64,000 bases of DNA from Cacajao melanocephalus (Eukaryota; Chordata; Mammalia; Primates; Pitheciidae), in the NCBI GenBank assembly GCA_963573385.1, contig CAUYLG010041322.1:1-64000 (forward strand), read 5' to 3'. Both the position numbers and the translations under genes were made by a program. Each line of letters starts with the position of its first letter. Within the stretch, counting starts at the first letter, position 1. The notes beneath the pieces were generated by a model, which searched no databases, was not told the DNA's origin, and was given only the letters and a program-made list of their open reading frames with translations. Shown here in pieces: positions 63,546 to 64,000 of the stretch.

Positions 63546-63724
63546 TTTATTCTTAATTTTTAAAAAATACTTTGAACACAAAACAAGTACATAAATAAAC
63601 TGGTATTGAAGTAAAAGCCATAGTCAGACTTATAGTAGTTATAATTTTTCATTTCATAAAATTTTAATTTTGGATTTATTCCAGGCAATACAGAATTTTT
63701 AATTCTTCTAAGGAGATTTTGTCT
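63546..63724. other. AT-rich DNA
   Basis: Perhaps L1; unassigned. Confidence 0.4.
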
Positions 63725-63788
63725 CCTGGGCAACAGAGCGAGACTCATCTCAAAAAAATAAATAAATAAAAAGAAAAAAGAAAAGAAA
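63725..63788 (+). mobile_element. Alu 3' end fragment
   Basis: ctgggcaacagagcgagact plus (aaat)n tail only. Confidence 0.85.
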
Positions 63789-63966
63789 GTCTTCAACAAT
63801 ACATACACATAACTTCCTATTCTTCCACTTCCCAGGACCTAGACTTTGTTCAGTACCAGACACACAGTGAGCCCCTAAGTCATGAAATTCCATTTACTTT
63901 CTAAAAGCATGGAGAGTAGACAAGTTACAATGAAGTTATTGCATAACTTTATAAGACAGGCAAATA
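63789..63966. other. Non-repeat DNA
   Basis: Nothing recognised. Confidence 0.4.
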
Positions 63967-64000
63967 GGCTGGGCGCCCGGTCTCACGCCTGTAATCCAAG
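63967..64000 (+). mobile_element. Alu, cut by window end
   Basis: ggctgggcgcccggtctcac head only. Confidence 0.9.

Overview
The window is primate genomic DNA. It is crowded with full-length and nested Alu elements (about 115 copies or fragments, nearly half the sequence), with older LINE-1, MIR, MLT1-type LTR and hAT-type DNA-transposon remnants. Two protein-coding genes are recognisable, both on the + strand: PSMD9 (proteasome assembly chaperone p27) and the 5' end of CFAP251/WDR66 (ciliary spoke-associated WD-repeat protein). This neighbourhood is syntenic with human chromosome 12q24.31. Compared with the human proteins as I remember them, PSMD9 differs at a handful of residues and the acidic N-terminus of CFAP251 at many. 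Several antisense Alus carry AluY-type changes. An Old World monkey is the best guess, but this is an inference.

Layout. 1-22,180: no protein-coding exon seen, only Alus, MIRs, an old L1 and one DNA-transposon fossil; by human synteny it lies inside the long, leftward HPD transcript unit. 22,180-22,381: GC-rich PSMD9 promoter with ETS sites and GC boxes. 22,382-50,450: the six coding exons of PSMD9, all splice junctions consensus and in phase, giving 223 codons plus stop; exon 6 continues into a roughly 1.8 kb 3' UTR with three candidate poly(A) signals. Intron 4 contains a full-length retroposed 7SL RNA copy (38,869-39,167). 52,800-53,330: CpG-rich CFAP251 promoter with an RFX X-box, a CACGTG palindrome, an ETS site and a CTCF-like core. 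55,665-58,078: the first two CFAP251 coding exons (244 codons, all upstream of the WD40 propellers). From 58,079 to the end is intron; the first WD40 exon lies beyond the window.

The two genes are in tandem, about 300-700 bp apart, but are not functionally related: PSMD9 helps assemble the 19S proteasome base, CFAP251 works in the axoneme of motile cilia and sperm flagella. The RFX motif fits the ciliary role of the second gene.

I found no previously undescribed multi-gene system. The most noteworthy observations are structural scars: a 264-bp block of PSMD9 intron 1 copied 2.8 kb away into an Alu, a second small block copied into another Alu, and two near-perfect fold-back palindromes. All look like replication-based template switching. 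Alu boundaries below were read by eye and may be off by 5-15 bases.
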